Assembly (NCBI GenBank): GCA_033725935.1
Contig: MU867128.1
Coordinates: 62,001-126,000 of the forward strand
Direction: 5' to 3'
Length of the DNA stretch: 64,000 bases
From: Cladorrhinum sp. PSN259
Lineage: Eukaryota; Ascomycota; Sordariomycetes; Sordariales; Podosporaceae
The translations under genes were made by a program, and so were the position numbers. Of this stretch, positions 1 through 12,076 are shown piece by piece. Below the pieces are notes generated by a model. That model was not told the DNA's origin, did no database searches, and saw only the letters and a program-made list of their open reading frames with translations. Within the stretch, counting starts at the first letter, position 1; each line of letters begins with the position of its first letter.

Positions 1-1319
1 TCGACGGTGATGGCCTTGGTCATGTACGTGTGCGGGGGAAAGTCCGGGTTGTGGCTCGGGGAATAGGGGCGCCTTGGATCATCATATTCTTCCACCCCAG
101 CCACGCCCATGTCAGGGTTGTATTCCGGATCAAGGTAAGGGTCAGGAGTGGACGGGCAGTACGGGCTGCTGATATCGTTGGCATTATCGTCTTCTGTTTC
201 ATAACAATCAGCTGCCGGGTTCACCATGGCAGCCTGAGGCAGGTCGCAATTTTCGCGGCGGACCGTGACAGAGTCTGCATCAGAACCTGAACCGATAACC
301 TCTGGGCTCAAAGAATTGGTAAAATTGCGAAGGAGTTGTTGCTGCCAGTGCTGGCTTTCGTCGACTGCGTGCTGAGGGTCGTGGGAGGGGCCTCCAGAAG
401 CTGTACCGTGTTGAGCGATGACCTGGTGATCTTCGACGGCAGGCACAGAATGCTCCGGCTGCTCCGGCGGCCGAATATTGGGTTCGGTATCAGTTCTTGA
501 GGGTTTGTTGCCGAGGTTGCCGAACCGCAGCTTCATCACCTCCATCTTGCTTTGGAGGGTCTGAAATTTGTAACGATTGACGCGCCGAAGGGCATCCAAC
601 AGCTGCTTCTCAGTTTCCGCGGTCTCGAGTTGACTTCTCAGCTGATGATTCTCCTGCTGGAGGGTTTCATTGACATCTTCAAGGTGAACGACAGCTGATT
701 TGGCACCTTCCGAGTCGTATAAGGTGCAAGGCTGGGAATATTGCTGAGATTTGTCGCTCTCCAAGTATCGACGGATATGCATGAGTGACAATTCCGCACG
801 TCTGCATTGGTCGCGGATATCGTGCGGGATGTTCTCCTCGGCTTCCTGTTGACGCAAACAGCGAAGGATGAGCGTGACGTCCGAAAGACTGCGCAAGGCT
901 GTCTTATGGGTCACGCCAATGCGGCATCGGGGGTTTACCTGACCGTTCAAAAAACTGCCAATTCTGTTGACGTCACGCTCCAAGAGAATGAAATAATGCT
1001 GAATGTATTGCGGAAGGGTGGGTAGAAGTCGGCGATATGAGTTGACAAAGTTCTGCAGCGCCTCATTGGCATGCAAGGCGCTACCAATATCCCAGTCGTT
1101 GGAATTCCAGTCGTTGGAAGCCGAGCAGGTGGAATCCCAGTTGGTGGGATCCAATTCGAGAGAATCAACGGTGAAGTTGGGCCGTCCGCTCCTGAGAGTT
1201 TCTGTCTTGATATTGCCTGGGAGGGTTTGGAAATGGAGGACCTTGGGCTTCCAAATGGAGGTACGGCGGCTGACCATTGGATTCTTGGGCCCCTGATACG
1301 GCATTGAGCGTGAAGGCAT
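1..1319 (-). CDS. Coiled-coil hypothetical protein, 3' end outside window
   Basis: One frame stays open on the minus strand from the left edge to an ATG whose first base is 1319, giving about 439 visible codons with no stop reached. The reading is MPSRSMPYQGPKNP at the N-terminus, a helical middle (LLPTLPQYIQHYF, then HLEDVNETLQQENHQLRSQL, heptad-like and Q/E/L rich, about 590-740) and a Pro/Asp-rich, probably disordered part near the window edge (YLDPEYNPDMGVAG). A GTGAGT splice donor motif lies about 150 bp upstream of this ATG (near 1467), so an additional 5' exon or a 5'-UTR intron is possible; a TGA in frame just upstream argues against a simple extension. I do not recognise the family. 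Its 5' end faces the apsB-like gene, so the two share a divergent upstream region of about 1.05 kb. Confidence 0.7.
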   Translation of the reverse strand, partial: MPSRSMPYQGPKNPMVSRRTSIWKPKVLHFQTLPGNIKTETLRSGRPNFTVDSLELDPTNWDSTCSASNDWNSNDWDIGSALHANEALQNFVNSYRRLLPTLPQYIQHYFILLERDVNRIGSFLNGQVNPRCRIGVTHKTALRSLSDVTLILRCLRQQEAEENIPHDIRDQCRRAELSLMHIRRYLESDKSQQYSQPCTLYDSEGAKSAVVHLEDVNETLQQENHQLRSQLETAETEKQLLDALRRVNRYKFQTLQSKMEVMKLRFGNLGNKPSRTDTEPNIRPPEQPEHSVPAVEDHQVIAQHGTASGGPSHDPQHAVDESQHWQQQLLRNFTNSLSPEVIGSGSDADSVTVRRENCDLPQAAMVNPAADCYETEDDNANDISSPYCPSTPDPYLDPEYNPDMGVAGVEEYDDPRRPYSPSHNPDFPPHTYMTKAITV

Positions 1320-2371
1320 AGTACTCAGGTGGGTGACCACTGGGGAATCCCTGGTGTTGTTTGTTTTTGCTTCCTCCGTCAAGCCTTGAGCTTGAAACTG
1401 AAGATGGTGAACTGTGCTTGGATAGGGTGAAGGCAGAGGAAACGGTCGTGGAGGCGCAGCGGGTTTGACTCACCTCTGGTGACAGAAAAGAGGGTAAAGA
1501 AAGAAGAGACTGAAGGGAAAAAGAGAGTGAAAGAAGGTGAGAAATTGGGGTAATTTATCTACAAGAATCTCAGGAGATACCGTGACTCGAAAGCCACAAC
1601 GCCTCTCCGGGGAGACTAGCAGTTGTTTCGACTCACGACGTTCCACCTCAACCAAGAAGCCCAACCTGCTCATCCATGGAAGCCAATCAAACATGACTAC
1701 ATGTTGAGAGATTACTCCGCCAGGTATCTCGAGCGACGCCAATTATTGGCCCACGTGATGATCCAACCGATTGCAGCAGAGCTGCAATATCGGGATTTAC
1801 TTTTACATCTGCTATTTGTGTTCGGCAGCTCTGCATCCTCTTTCCCCACTTGTGGAAAGCTTCCAGAAGAGTAGCTTTGTCGATAATTTCAGAGCAAAAT
1901 AATAATATCCCAGGTTGTGTATCAGCAACCCTAATATACTCAAAAAAGTGCAAATGGTACGGGTCAGCATGCGCCGTTGCATCACCGCGCCTTGCACCTG
2001 CGCAAGTGAATGTTAAAAGTGTGGAAACTTGGATTTGACGACACTGGAAAAATAATGCCAAGCGGAATACAGGCCGTTGGAATCCCACCTGCAGATCGAC
2101 CAGAATTCTGGACATTCCATTGGCCAGAAATGCTGTCCGTAGCAAACAGACAGGGGCTTGCCGACGCTAGCAGAGTGGTGCACAGACCCAAACGCGCCCA
2201 AGTCGGGAATTTTGGCTGCTTTCCCAGGATCTGGCTGCAGCCGGGATCCCCAGCACACAGCGGCAGGAGTTGGTAGCGATCAACCCGGAGAAACAATGAA
2301 GCTCTAATGAACAAGGCGCACCCCGAATATCCCGCGCGGCCTTCCCCTTTTTTCCTGTGAACGAGAGCACA
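1320..2371. other. Divergent intergenic region, about 1.05 kb
   Basis: This lies between the starts of the minus-strand coiled-coil gene and the plus-strand apsB-like gene. It should hold both promoters and 5' UTRs. Short open frames occur on both strands but none shows domain-like composition. The stretch at 1490-1560 is purine-rich on the plus strand (pyrimidine-rich in the sense of the minus-strand gene), as is common in fungal 5' UTRs. I see no clear TATA box. Confidence 0.4.
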
Positions 2372-5300
2372 ATGGACCAAGACGACGACCCGCCATCGTC
2401 GCGGCCGTCTACGTCCCATTTCTTCGGGAGAACCAACGGCAATGGCAATGCCAGTGACCACAACAATAACAACAACAGCCGCAACAGCGACAAAGATACC
2501 ACCAACACGGCCGACTCCTCCTCCACCACCGACGACCGCCCGCCCATCTTCTCCTCATCAAATGCGACCGTCTTCGGATCCGAGAACGTTCCCGCACTCC
2601 TCCGCCCGCCCTCCCACTCCAATCTCGCCGTCCCCGAGAGCAGCTTCTTCGAAGGTCCCAGTCAGGATTTACGACACTCCGACTCCCAGGCTGAGATCGC
2701 CGTCCGAAAACACCTCCAAGAGATTGAGTCAAGCTTCGCTGTATCTATCTCACCAATTCCTACGTCCAACAATGGCGTCGATGATACCTTCCTATTCGAC
2801 TCACCCACCAAAAAGTCGCTACCCAAGCCAGCCGCCGTCTCAGATCCGGACGAGTCGCCGATGCTGCCCGTTCCCAGTCGCATTACATCCGGAACCTCAA
2901 ACGATGCCGATGTCTCCCAGCTCACCGACAGTAGGAATAACAGGACAGCTGACCTGAGCAATGCGACAAAATCCCTCGAAAGCTTTTCCTCCTCCCCGGC
3001 CGCCGCTGCTGCCGCGAGAACGATATCACGAACCCTCTCCCAAGCAATGCCAACTCACGCTGAGGAGGCCGATTCTCAACACGATACGTCTACCGACAAC
3101 TCTTTCCTGCACTCGAATCCCAACCGCCATGCCCCGAGGAATAATGTCGATTTCGATCATAACTCCCAAAGAACCTTGGCCAATGCTGATGACAACGCAG
3201 GCCAAGGGTCCGATGCGCAAAATAGGCCAAAGTTTCTTCACCGCCGGAATACCAGCCAGCGCTCCGTAACATCGCTGTTGACCGACCCAGATAGCGACAC
3301 TACCGTTGGGATGGGCGCCGACTATGCGCTTCAATCCGGCGGCGCTGCTCCTTCCCATGGATTGCAGCAACGAAGTCTGAGCAACATTCTCTCGCGCTCT
3401 ATTAGTATGGGAAGCATGGCCAGTGGGATAGAGGATATGCATGACAACACCGGACCCGTTTACACCCAACTCGAGACCCTCGATGAAGGAGATGTCAGCT
3501 TGTCGCCTGAGCCGCCACTTCGTCGAGAAGATATTCTCCGAACCCCAAAGCCAACCCGACCCGCCGTTCTCTCCGCTCCAACAGACACGGTCCTGGCCCG
3601 CCATGTCAGAGATGTCCATGTCCCCGAATCGCTTGCCAAAGAGTACAAAACAAAAAGCGGCTTATCCACTCCAGGAAGGGCCTCGACGTTTGATGCCGTC
3701 AATTTCAATACCTCTACCACAAGTCGACATGGCAAGAGTCTAACGCTCAAGGAACAAAGCAGCACCATTGAGCGGCTGAGCAAGGAAAATTTTGACCTCA
3801 AGCTCAAGGTCATGTTCTTGAGTGACCGTCTTGACAAGCTCTCTGAAGAGGGTATTAAGGAGATGATCTCGGAGAACGTGGAGCTCAAGACGGGGCTAGC
3901 TGTGTTGCAACGCGACAACAAGGTGTTGAGGCGTCGGGTCAAGGAGTTGGAGAAGCAGCTAAAGGATGAGGATGAGAGGCCGGGTACGGCAAAAAGCATG
4001 CTGACGGATGACGAGCATAGCGAAGCTTACGATCAGGAGGCACAAGAACGGGAAGAGGAGCTGATTTACTTGAGGGAACAATTGGAGGAGTATGTCACCG
4101 AGATCGAGAGGCTTAGGAACGAGAATCTCAACAGGGAGGCAGAGAAGAGAAGGATGGCCGAGGTTGTGCGAACACTTGGAGAGAAGGCTGGTGAGAGGAT
4201 GAGTGGGGATTTGGGAAGGCAGGAGGAGGCAGATGTATGGAAGGATTTACTGGAGCAGGAGACCGCCAGGCGAGAGCAGGGTGATGAGGATAACAGACGG
4301 TTACGGGACGAGATCTTCCGGTTAAAACAGGAGTTATCGTCACAAACAGGGGGACCCCCCAACCACAGTTCCAGTGGATATTATAACACCAGGAGACAGC
4401 GAGAACACACTCTCTCACCCGGGCGCCCCACGACTTCGTTCTCGGAACTGGATAATGCGACAGTTACCAGCAGCACCCTGGTTGACGACCTACGACGCGA
4501 AAGCGAGCAACTGCGACACGAAAATGCCGAGCTTCGCCGCGAAGTTGGCGCTCAGACCTCCATGCTCACTTCGAGGAATCGCGAAAAGGAGCGATTGTAT
4601 CAGGAGATTGAGGATCTCAAGATGGCACAGCGCCGGGGTGGCCCCGCTCCTTCCACGATTGATAGCCTCTTGGAGAGATCCGCATCGCGCGCAGGTGCTC
4701 ACGAGAGATCCCATTCCCGAGCCAGTGGCGGTACTCGGGCAACAACTGCCCTTGATGATCTCGACCGGGAGGATCTGGAAAACAGGCTGGCCGACATGCG
4801 CGACAAGAACAATGAGCTCAAGTTACTCAACCAGGACCTCCAACGAGAGCTGGATGCTTGCATGGAGGACTTTGAAACGGCCGTGGAGGCCAAGAAGCAA
4901 GCCGAGGAATTGGTCGCCGCTCTGCAGGAAGACATTGATGCGGCAATGAACGATCTGATGACCTTGCAAGCAGAGAGGGACGAGGCCTTACAGGAACACG
5001 CCAACCTTGAGAATGAGTTTGAGGCGCTTCGCAAAGAGGCGCAAGAGGAAATTGACGCCTTGGAAGCCGAAGGCGACCAAAAGACTACAGAGATCGAGCG
5101 GCTCCAACTTGACTTGGCCGACCGCACTGAGAACTTTGACGCCTTGCAGGAAGAGATGCGCAAGATGAGCGACGCACTCGTTAGGCTGGAGGACGAGCAA
5201 GAGGCAAAGCTGAAGAGGATACAGCAACTCGAGCAAGAACTTGGCGATGCTAACAGGGAGCTGGAGGAACTCGAGGCTAAGCTCATTGAGGCCAATGACA

Positions 5301-6815
5301 AGGCTAACCGCTTGTCGGTGCAACAGGAGTCGAGCCAGGGTGAAATTGCCTTCTTGCGGGAGGAGCAAGAGGGAGACAAGATACGGATTGGCGATCTCGA
5401 GGCTGCGCTTGCTAATGTCGAGCAAAGTCTGAGAGACGAGAAGGACAGGGCAAGAGAATTGGAGCACAGGTTGACGACGGAGCGTCGACAGAGAGAGATG
5501 GTGGCAAACAAGGAGAAGGAAGAAGTGCAGCAGTTCGTCAACGAACTCAACCGGGAAGCTTCGACGGCCAAGGACGAGGTCAGGAGGCTGAGAAAGAGTT
5601 TGAGCAGCCGGGAGGTTGAGGCCACGGAGTGGAAGGAGCGGCTGATTGAGCTCGAAAATAACTTGCGCGAGGCGTTGGGAGATCTGAATGGTACACGGTC
5701 CAGCTTACTAAAATCTGTTGCCAAGGTGCAACGCGACCTCGAAAACACGGTTCGCGACCTCGATTCGACCAAGGCATCTCTGGCCGACAAGGACCGCATT
5801 ATCAAGCAGCGAGATGCTTTGCTCGAGTCGCACAGCCTCGAGACTCGGAAGCTGGCCGAGATGCTGGACAAGGAGCGTGCCGCTCACCGCAATGTCAAGA
5901 ACCAGTATGAGACTTTTCAAAAGACACATAGTCACGTCACCCGCACGGTTAGCTCCCAGGATGCGCGGATTATGGATCTCGAAGCTGCCAAAGCTGCTGA
6001 CAAGAAGCGCATCTCTCAATTGGAGACCAGCTTCAAGGAACAGCTGACTGAGCGCAATGAGCTGTTGCTTCGGTTGTGGACTCGTCTGTCGAGTCTATGT
6101 GGCAGTGATTGGGCCCACGACAACAGTCTTATAAACGGACGGGCGTTGCCCAGCCTGGAGGCGGTGGCTACAATGCTCCCTGGTTTCAGCAAGAACTTGC
6201 TGGCTGCTGTCAAGACGATCGAGACCATGGTGGCCACATTCCAAACTAGGGTCAAGTCCGTGGAAAAGGATTTGTGGAGGGAATATCAGACGCTTGAGAG
6301 CCACTTGGAACAGCGCACCAAGAGGATCGAGAGGCTGGAAGGCATTATTCGGAATCACATTGCCGCAGGAGCACTGGGCGGTCAGAGCCAGCGTGACAGT
6401 CGTCACGGCCCAGAGCGCAGCGAGAAACAGCTAGCGGAAATGGAACAGATGGTTAGGCAACTTCGGGTCGAGAACGCTACACTTAAGATGGCGGCAGATG
6501 CTCGTGCGAGGGCAGCTTACGCTGCGACTGGTGATCCTAATGGATTGGTGGACGGTACCTCCGTTGGAGGGAGTCCGTCGCCTTCTGTGCCCACGGGGCC
6601 AAAGGGCAAGAGCAGGATACCAAAGACTGGGAATCGGGGAAGTTCTCTGGGCAGGACTTCGGCTAGTGTCCCGTCCCGCACGTCCAGCCATTATCATTCT
6701 CGACATACTCGAGTGGATGAGTTTGGTATGTTAATACCTGACCATAATGGGGATGACCAGGATGAGACGCCTCATCGGAGTAGCTCGAGGGCGACGTCGC
6801 CTGCTGCGCAACAGC

Positions 6816-6849
<34 letters not shown>

Positions 6850-7198
6850 GCAGAATCCTGCATCCTCTTCCACTTCTCAAGCGGCAGCAGGAGCAGGCTC
6901 TAATACGGCCTCTGCTACTGGTTCTTCAGGACACAGCACGAGTACCATGGACAATAAATGGATGTTACGATTGCGGGATCTGGAGTATAAACTCAAAGCA
7001 GAGAGGGAAGGAAGGATCTTGGACAGAGGAGAGGCAATGAAGAGGATCAACGCCAGCGAGACGGAGAATATGATGCTCAGGGATAATTTGGAACGGGAGA
7101 AGAGGAGGTTGGCTGCTCAGCAGCAGGAGAAGATGAGGGAAGCCGGGATTAAAGACAAGGAACAACAGCAGCAGCAACGGGATGGGACTCGGTCGTAG
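2372..7198 (+). CDS. apsB: Mto1/ApsB-like microtubule-organising coiled-coil protein
   Basis: Single exon of 1608 codons plus stop. The ATG at 2372 (cacaATGGac) is preferred; the frame extends five codons upstream only from a GTG. Residues 1-450 are Ser/Asn/Pro-rich and probably disordered. Around residue 453 begins SLTLKEQSSTIERLSKEN followed by FDLKLKVMFLSDRL, which is the centrosomin N-terminal motif (Cnn_1N) that recruits gamma-tubulin complexes. A very long coiled coil follows to about residue 1370. Near the C-terminus (about residue 1530) WMLRLRDLEYKLKAEREGR matches the Mto2-binding type region of Mto1/ApsB proteins. From family knowledge, the protein nucleates cytoplasmic microtubules at spindle pole bodies and septa, and loss in Aspergillus disturbs nuclear distribution (anucleate sterigmata). 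A CAA-repeat polyglutamine run lies between the coiled coil and the C-terminal domain. Length is in the usual range. Confidence 0.9.
6810..6850 (+). repeat. CAA/CAG trinucleotide repeat (polyGln) in apsB-like gene
   Basis: A run of CAA codons with a few CAG encodes about 14 consecutive glutamines in the low-complexity linker before the C-terminal Mto2-binding-like region. Such tracts are prone to length variation. Confidence 0.9.
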
Positions 7199-8162
7199 TC
7201 TTTGGGCGGGTCTGGGAACGTTGGTGTTGTTGCAGGCGGGACACCGGGATGGGGTGTGAGGGAGAGGGTCAGGGGTTGGTTTTTGAGTGGCAGGGGGAGG
7301 GCCAGGAGTGTTACGGCTGGGGGATAGATAGTCAGGGATGATGTTCTCTGGCATGGGTGCTTGGACCAATGGTTTTGTGCACTGTGTGTGTGTGTCGTTT
7401 CTCCGGTTCTATTTTGTTCTCTCGGTGGGATTGGGAATGAGGGATTGAGCATTTTTTATTATTTCTTTTTCGAGACGATGGATTGGGCTCATTTGTCTCT
7501 TGTATTAGGTACCAAGCGTTTTTTGCGGGAAGTTTTGAAGTACTATTTAGGTATCTTAGGGTATGCACAGGTTTGATAGCAAGCAAGGAGTTTTGGTTTT
7601 TCTGCTATTCTTTGATCATCGTTTCGTTGTTGTTTGTTTTGAGATGAGCTAAAGGAGATGTTTGTCTTGGCACAAAGTGGGTCCTTAAGGCCCCTTTTTT
7701 CTTTGTTTACTTTTTTGCGCTTGGCTCCCCCTTTTTGCTCATTCAGTCACCCGCGAGGTATGGAGAATCATACAAGAAAGAAATTCTAATTTTTAATCCA
7801 AAAAAACTTTTATTCCTTTTCTAGGTATGCACTATCTATCAAAGATGTTGTTGTCCGAAATGAAGACCGCCGGCTCCGCCGCGAGTATAAGTGGCACAAG
7901 GTCGACTTGGCCCGACTGCTATCTGAAATGAACCCCGCCAAAAATTGACTCCAAAATCGCCGGATGAGACTTGATCAACATGTCTTTCCTGTTCTTTTAC
8001 TTTTTTTTTCTCTCTTTTCAACCTCGTTATTTTCTGTTTTCTCGCCTCCCTGTATGGTTTTGTTCCCTGTATCGTTACTTCTATACGACCAGACTTTTGA
8101 TTTATAGTAGCTAGTTGTTGAGTTGTCAATGGCACGGTGTCTTTCCCACCACCGTACTGGGT
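7199..8162. other. Intergenic region between convergent genes
   Basis: This holds the 3' ends of the apsB-like gene (plus) and the five-module cysteine-rich gene (minus). It is T-rich on the plus strand with many short pyrimidine runs, as expected for 3' UTRs. I found no further gene. Confidence 0.5.
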
Positions 8163-9512
8163 TTAATGCCGCTTCCTGTCGCTCTTACCCTTTTTGTCTT
8201 TATGCTCCCTGTGCTTACTCTTCACAATGAGCCCGTCGTCGGCGCGCGCTTTTGCCAAATTACCTTGATAATAGTCGCCTTGGGGCGCTTGGTAGCCTTC
8301 CGGCACGTTCAAGTTTGGCTTTTGCGCCACCTTCTTCGAAAAGCACCCCGCCTTCGCGCATGGCTTGCACAAGACGTCCCAGTTGTCTCCGGTCACGAAT
8401 TTTGTTTTTTGAACTTGTTTTTGCTTGGGGTCCGCCGACGAGGGCCCGTCGTCGTCCGGGACGTACTTGATTATCGGCGGCTGAGTTCTCTCTTGTCTCT
8501 TTCCGTTGCAGCGTCCGGGAGCCTTGCACGTCTCCCTCATCACCTCGGTCCCATCGTCTTGAGGCTTTCTGCAATAGCACTTGCCGGTTGAGGTCCAGTT
8601 GAAGGGGTCATCCGCCGGCGGGAGGGGCGTGTACACGGTGCGGCGCTCGCGCGTCTTGGGGCAGCCTTTTTTGAGGCATTTGATGCAGCTGGCGCTGCCC
8701 TCCTCTCTCGACTTTCCGCAGTGCTTCCCCCCGGCAAGGCAGTCCTCCCATGCCCTCACCACGCAGGCGCAGTTGTTTGTGTCGGTAATGTTGTCTAGCG
8801 GAACGACTTGCATCGTCACGGCGCTGGGGCAGTCCTGCTTTTCGCACCACAGGCATTGGTCTTTCAAGACGGCGTCCCCCTTGCAGCCGTACCTGTTTCC
8901 GGTCTGGCTGTCATAGCCTCTGCATTTGGTCGACTGGTTTGCGTAGCAGAAGCATCTCTTGTCGGCATTGCCGCGGTTGGAAGCCGGATCGGCGGCTGCG
9001 GCTGCGGCTGCGTTGGACTTTGCCATGACGGTCGCTGCGGAGGATACGGAGCTCGTTTGCACATATGCCACAGGACATCCTCGCCTGACGCAGGCCGTGC
9101 ACTGGCCGTTGGGATTGACTGCACTGTCACAATTCGTTCCGCGGTTAAAGCAATATCTGGAGCCCTGGCAGGTACAGATCCTCGGGTATACACCCGAAAA
9201 TTCGGACCGAAGCTCTGCCCTGACGTTTGAAGGCTGCGGGTTGGCAGGCGGAGACGGCGCCAACTGATATCCCGAAGCGACAAAGGCACCTTGGTTGCTG
9301 TAGCTGTAGGTATCATGCGCGCCGACGTTGGTTGGAGCCGTGCTGTAGGCAGAATACTGTTTGTCACAGCCTTGTTTCCGACATTTCGAGCAATAAGGGA
9401 ATTCTTTTCCTTGCTGAGTGGGATCCCGGGTTTCTTTCTTACAGCCTTTCTTGTCCCTACATCCTCCGTAAAGCCCACAGGTGCAAGGCAAAGGTTTCTG
9501 TGAAGGCGGCAT
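8163..9512 (-). CDS. Five-module cysteine-rich protein with basic C-terminus
   Basis: 449 codons, single exon. The ATG at 9512 (MPPSQKPLPCTC) is chosen; the frame extends 36 codons further but only to a TTG. Five copies of a cysteine module are visible at about residues 10-49, 112-147, 186-231, 247-289 and 312-392. Each begins C-x-C, has two spaced cysteines, and ends C-x2-C-x3-[GD]-C (for example YCSKCRKQGC, CTACVRRGC, CLWCEKQDC, CIKCLKKGC, LCKPCAKAGC). Linkers are Ala/Ser/Pro-rich. The C-terminus is strongly basic (KHREHKDKKGKSDRKRH). There is no signal peptide or membrane segment, so the cysteines more likely bind metal inside the cell than form disulfides; this is inference. The same module occurs once in each of five neighbouring genes up to 15.9 kb. 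I do not recognise a named family. Confidence 0.8.
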   Translation of the reverse strand: MPPSQKPLPCTCGLYGGCRDKKGCKKETRDPTQQGKEFPYCSKCRKQGCDKQYSAYSTAPTNVGAHDTYSYSNQGAFVASGYQLAPSPPANPQPSNVRAELRSEFSGVYPRICTCQGSRYCFNRGTNCDSAVNPNGQCTACVRRGCPVAYVQTSSVSSAATVMAKSNAAAAAAADPASNRGNADKRCFCYANQSTKCRGYDSQTGNRYGCKGDAVLKDQCLWCEKQDCPSAVTMQVVPLDNITDTNNCACVVRAWEDCLAGGKHCGKSREEGSASCIKCLKKGCPKTRERRTVYTPLPPADDPFNWTSTGKCYCRKPQDDGTEVMRETCKAPGRCNGKRQERTQPPIIKYVPDDDGPSSADPKQKQVQKTKFVTGDNWDVLCKPCAKAGCFSKKVAQKPNLNVPEGYQAPQGDYYQGNLAKARADDGLIVKSKHREHKDKKGKSDRKRH

Positions 9513-10501
9513 TTCTGGAGTTATAAGTCGTATGTATGTCTTATCAATAGTCTTAGATTGGCGAGACTCTGGTATTTCTCCGTCAAGTTGATGAACCGTT
9601 GCTGGCTGTGTGAAGAACAATGTCGTGGGCTTTCTGAGATAGCCCGGGGGTATTTATGCCTGCACGGCCTACCGCGGCTCGCGAGTTCATCCTAACTCTT
9701 GATGCTGTTGAGCAATGTGCTTTATTAAATGATGACACTCGCTCACGAGCATTGAGCGCAGTGCTGGCCCGAAGTTTTTGTTGTATGGAGTCATGGTCTT
9801 TGTTTTGCTGGCCCTCATGTCAAAGGCTCTGCATGGTTGCATTTTTGTTGTTTGTTTGCCTGATCTATTATATCAGACGGCTTCTTGGGATTCTCTTCGA
9901 GATCGGGCTGTCCAGACCTTCTCAGAGGGCCAAAATGTCCTAAACTTTATTGCAGCCAACCTGAAACACACCACTATAAAATCTCTTTATTCATGTTATT
10001 GCCGTCTGACAAGACGAAAGAAAGATACCCACGGAAACTTTGACAACAGTTGAGGGTATAATGGATAAAAAGCTTGAGCTAAAGATATTAGAGTAAGTCA
10101 ACATTTCAAAATGATGCTGTGGCACAACGTTACCATAACCACCCAGGTAAGCTTTCCTCCATTTTCCTTCTCCTGTTTAAATGAATAAAGAAGAAAGATA
10201 TTCTTCCCCGCACATGGAACTGAGAACCTTTTTTCCATTAATATCCTTCCAATTATTTTACTCCGGAGCCACTACTTTTCACCAAAGCTGACCATGTGAC
10301 TCGACGTGGCTTCCAGCTTCCTGCGTAGCAAGAAACATTGCTATCGGCAGTCACCACGTCCACCGAGCCGCGCTCTTGGTGCAGCTGCTACCAGCGAAAC
10401 ATTCTCCCTTATTCTCCGTTTCGCAAGGGCACTTTTGCGATGGCAACGCTTCTTTCCTTTTTTTTGTCATTTTTCTCAACATATGCATCCTCTAAATGTA
10501 C
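9513..10501. other. Intergenic region, no gene seen
   Basis: This is the upstream region of the five-module gene and the downstream region of the TGA-containing paralogue. It is AT-rich with short frames that lack the cysteine module or domain-like composition. No repeat copy was noticed. Confidence 0.4.
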
Positions 10502-11766
10502 TTACCTGCGATGACCCTCTGTATGATGCCTCTTGAGCCTGGCCCTAGGAGGCTGCGAAGTTTCGCTCCCAACCACCGACGACGTCGCCTTCCTTTTCCC
10601 TTTATCCCTCCCCACGCCACATATACTCCCCGAGGGACTCTCAGAAACCATCACCCCCGCCTGTCCCTCTTCCTGCGCCGGCTCTCGATCGGGTAAATAT
10701 ATGGGAGTAGGTGGCGTAACGTATATACTAGGAGGAGCCAGGAATTCCTCGTGAGGAGCAGCGCCCTTGCCCTTCTCCTCGTCCTTACTCCCACTCTTTT
10801 CAGACTCTGAACTCTTGAATGTAGAGAAAGAACTCTTCAAAGTAACAGTAGACGGGTATCGTTCCCTCGTGTAGCCTTTTGCGTCTTCAATACAGTGCCA
10901 GTGTCCGTCCTCCGGATCTGGGCGCTGCTTACTGCCCAGCATATGAGGTGCTTGAGTTCGTGCTTCGGGGTTTAAGAAATTATACTGCATCATTGCGTAC
11001 TGTCAGGCTGTCTGGACTGGTCGATAGACTTCTTCACGTGTGCTTCCTTGGGATGGTGCAGAGGATGATTCTTTGAAATCAGCGACTAGTTCCGGTGTGT
11101 CTGGCTCGTATTCTGTCGGTTCTCTTACTTGGTTTTTGGCTCGCCACTTGTAGTGTGTACAACTAGCGGGAGGGTTTGCATTGGGGTTTGGAACTCCGTT
11201 CTGGAGTCCTCCTTTGTCCGTTACGCCGAAAGCTGTGGAAATGCCCAGTGAGAGGCGTCGAAGTATCGCATCTGCGAGCATTACGTTATGAAGGACACCA
11301 GCGGCTGCGAGTTGTTCTCGCCGTGTGTGGATTGATGAGAGTGTTCTGCGGTCGGAAGCGTAGTACTCCTGGTCAAACATTTGGAGGTTCTCAAACTTCA
11401 TTTTTAAGGTTCTTTCTATATCTCGAACTGGCTTCTGCCAGTTTATGCTACGCAGTTGTTGAATACAGGTAGATTTTCGATGTGAAATTAGCGGCTTTTA
11501 ATAACATTAGGCAAGTAAACTCGAAAACTTACATCACATACGGAACAGACCTCAGAGTCAGGTCCACTCACTGTACCTCGGCAAAATGCCACCTTCTCGT
11601 TCTTGGGTTCTCGCTCGACATATCTCCATCCAAGTGACCTTGATTTGTCCAATACTTTAGCAGGCCTTCGAAGACCAGGTGTAAAGCGGTAGAGTATGTA
11701 GCCTGACTCTGCGCAGATGCATCTCTGTTCCTCGTTTCAAGAGTCTTCCTCGCTGATGTTTTCCAT
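10502..11766 (-). pseudogene. Cysteine-module paralogue with two in-frame TGA codons
   Basis: Two exons are inferred. Exon 1 is 11766-11533 (78 codons), with donor GAT|GTAAGT. Exon 2 is 11434-10502, after acceptor GGCAG|AAG. Both read in one frame: MENISEEDS, then TGA, then NEEQRCICAESG ... VAFCRG ... EVCSVCD, the intron, then KPVRDIERTLKMKF. Exon 2 continues to a second TGA at 11003-11005 and stays open in the same frame for 167 more codons. The tail is basic (RARLKRHHTEGHRR), as in the neighbours. The module is partial: C-x-C, one further Cys and C-x2-C are present, the terminal Cys is not. A TATATAAAG sequence lies about 85 bp upstream of the ATG. Alternatives are a nonsense-mutated gene, stop-codon readthrough, or two shorter genes. 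Family membership rests on the C-x-C/C-x2-C pattern, the intron position and the basic tail. Confidence 0.5.
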
Positions 11767-12076
11767 GTTTAGCCGTCAATTTCCTATGGGCCTTCCAATA
11801 TCTCATGTGGAAAGATTGGCAACTTAATTGTAGCTGAGCAACAAACTCTTTATATACACTGGCAGACTTGGTCATAATAGCCGGTCGATAGTTCGCATCT
11901 CAACATATTATGGAAGCCAGGCTTCGTGAGATCGTGTCATTTCTTATTAATGACTGGTTGTCATACACCATGTGTAGCCAACTCTTGGCTTACTCATCAA
12001 CCGCATTCAAAGCGAAATGAAATTGTGCCACGGAAGCTATTACACACCAGATTTGCAATTATAAGAGACAGTGAAG
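11767..12076. other. Short intergenic region with TATA-like boxes
   Basis: About 310 bp between the TGA-containing paralogue (minus) and a possible 45-codon gene (plus). TATATAAAG (minus-strand sense, near 11850) and TTATAAGAG (plus, near 12058) sit at plausible distances upstream of the two starts. Otherwise featureless. Confidence 0.35.

Noticed and set aside
4699..5871. 390-codon Ser/Leu-rich minus-strand frame within the apsB-like gene
   Set aside because: It is the antisense of coiled-coil codons (Glu/Lys/Gln read back as Ser/Leu), not an independent gene.
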